Shown: one piece after another, positions 22,501 through 23,934 of the stretch | Numbering within the stretch: position 1 is the stretch's first letter | Layout of the letters: each line of letters starts with the position of its first letter | Assembly: GCA_028565635.1 (NCBI GenBank) | Contig: JAOXYB010034284.1 | Coordinates: forward strand, 1-23,934 | Direction: 5' to 3' | Source of the DNA: Phoronis ovalis | Lineage: Eukaryota > Phoronida > Phoronidae | DNA length: 23,934 nt | Program-made: the position numbers and the translations under genes | The notes under the pieces: generated by a model | Told to the model about the DNA's origin: nothing | The model's input: only the letters and a program-made list of their open reading frames with translations | Databases searched by the model: none

Positions 22501-23816
22501 TTCTTAAACAAAATATTTTGCGAAATGTAATCATGCCGTAACTTATATTTTAACTATCCAGGCCTTTACTTTCTAATGGTTCACTAGGCAAAAACTGGAA
22601 ATTTTATTTTTTTTGATCAAACTAATAGAAGTAGTAAATAGTTGGCATTGGGACATAGGGAACTACTGACTATATTGATATCGATCTACATTAATTTATT
22701 AGCTTGAAATTAAAATCCAGGGCTTATATGCAACATAAAAATATTTTGGAAACCTGTCAACAATTTGCTCAGGAGTCTCACCTTGGGCTTTTTTTTGATT
22801 AAATGTATGTGCGTTCCAGCTGAATCTTGGGGATTTTTAGCTAAAAGTGGGAGTGTTAACCTGCTGCTATATATCTTATAAATTAACAAGTTTAAAAGTT
22901 GCTTGAAGTTAATGACATCATCAGGAGTCAGATAAATAGACTATATATTCTATAAATTTACAAAAGTCTAAAAATTGATTAAAATTAATTACAAATAAAC
23001 CCAATTGGCAGTATTGAACATTATTATATAACAAATTTCATATAACAAAAACCAGCAACCGTTTAAATTAAACCTGCAAGAAATAATATCTTAAATTAAA
23101 TGTTATCACTACTTAATAATAAATTTTAGTTTACTGAAACTTTTTATATGAAAAGTAAACACATTTAGTTTTATCAACCTTTTCAACTGAGAAGCCAAGT
23201 CGCTGAACCAAAGATAACCTACTCACGCATACGGAAAACAGCCTCCAGATTTATTAGTATGACGCGACATCTGTTGAACACTTTCGTTTTTGGTGCTCCA
23301 CGCTGCTGATTAGTTGAGGACCCAGTAGGACACTAAATAAATTCCAAACTATTTAGAATTTCTAATTATATAATATTGTGTATTGTTGTTAGATAGAAAA
23401 AAGAAACTGTCCTTTTATAACTAAAATAGTATTGCGACTTCTCCATGTGCTTTTGTACCTAAACTTGGAAAAATAATCAATTCAAACAACTCGGACTCAA
23501 ACACAAAGCCTTTGCTTAAGAATGTTTCAATGGTAGCAATCAAATTAAAATTTCAAAACGTCCCACTATTACATAATATTAATGGCTCCCTCGAGAGGCA
23601 TTCTAACTTATGTCTGTTTTGTGGGGAAATGTGGTATATTCGTCTGGTGGCTGCTAAACGTTTGATAGTACCTTGCATTTCATGACCAGGTTTAGTAAAA
23701 TCACTACTACTGTACTGTATAATGAACACGACTGCTGGAAGACTGAACATGACAGAATATGCTCCTGTACATGGAGTACAATCAAACTGTCTGTAGGTGT
23801 TGGGTATTCTTATAGC
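19504..23816. other. Intergenic region upstream of the bHLH gene, no gene recognised
   Basis: About 4.3 kb of AT-rich DNA. Overlapping plus-strand frames between 21450 and 22166 and others of 60-96 residues carry no family signature and read like chance frames. The region lies upstream of the minus-strand bHLH gene, so its promoter, any 5' exon and enhancers would lie here, but I cannot place them. Confidence 0.45.
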
Positions 23817-23934
23817 CTAGTGACTTATATTTTATGTGGTAACAGCTTGTGGCACAGATTTGTTTATTAACGAACTATCCAGTGCGAAAGAATCACTAGT
23901 GACTTATATTTTATGTGGTAACAGCTTGTGGCAC
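23817..23934. repeat. Perfect 39-nt direct repeat, 79-nt period, running off the window end
   Basis: A 39-nt segment beginning CTAGTGACTTATATTTTATG occurs at 23817-23855 and again at 23896-23934 with no mismatch. The second copy ends exactly at the window edge, so this is either a two-copy duplication or the first monomers of a tandem array with a unit of about 79 nt. Confidence 0.95.

Overview
The window is strongly AT-rich nuclear DNA from an animal. It has spliced genes with GT..AG introns of a few hundred bases to about 1.4 kb, long gene-poor stretches, microsatellites and degenerate minisatellites. The gene families (an animal pectin-acetylesterase/Notum-type esterase, a somatomedin-B-bearing family-B-like GPCR and a TCF21/musculin-class bHLH factor) point to an invertebrate. 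My best guess is a lophotrochozoan such as a mollusc; that guess is inference from gene style, not proof.

Layout. 1-2897: no gene recognised. 2898-8265 (+): a six-exon gene whose exons join in phase into a 445-residue type II membrane protein of the pectin acetylesterase/Notum hydrolase family, with a recognisable Ser-Asp-His triad. Its fourth intron's host sequence contains a decayed THAP zinc-finger fragment. Just past its stop codon lies a long imperfect inverted repeat (about 8294-8618). 8620-11860: no gene, but a (TA)n microsatellite, two adjacent degenerate minisatellites and two C-runs lie between 9606 and 10337. 11863-16001 (+): a two-exon gene that joins what look like two separate open frames into one 1258-residue receptor. 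It has a signal peptide, one 8-cysteine SMB domain, a low-complexity linker, a Cys-rich N-glycosylated ectodomain with a furin-like site, a family-B-like seven-helix domain and an Asn/Ser-rich tail. 16002-19179: no gene recognised, with one short GC-richer island. 19180-19503 (-): a compact bHLH transcription factor of the TCF21/musculin class. 19504-23934: no gene recognised; the window ends inside a direct repeat with a 79-base spacing.

The three genes do not form an obvious pathway. The esterase and the receptor are both surface proteins, and the bHLH gene is a developmental regulator transcribed in the opposite direction. The most interesting items are the membrane-tethered, plant-PAE-like esterase with an altered oxyanion-loop motif, and the SMB-GPCR that lacks a visible GPS/GAIN signature but carries a possible convertase site and an unusually long second extracellular loop.
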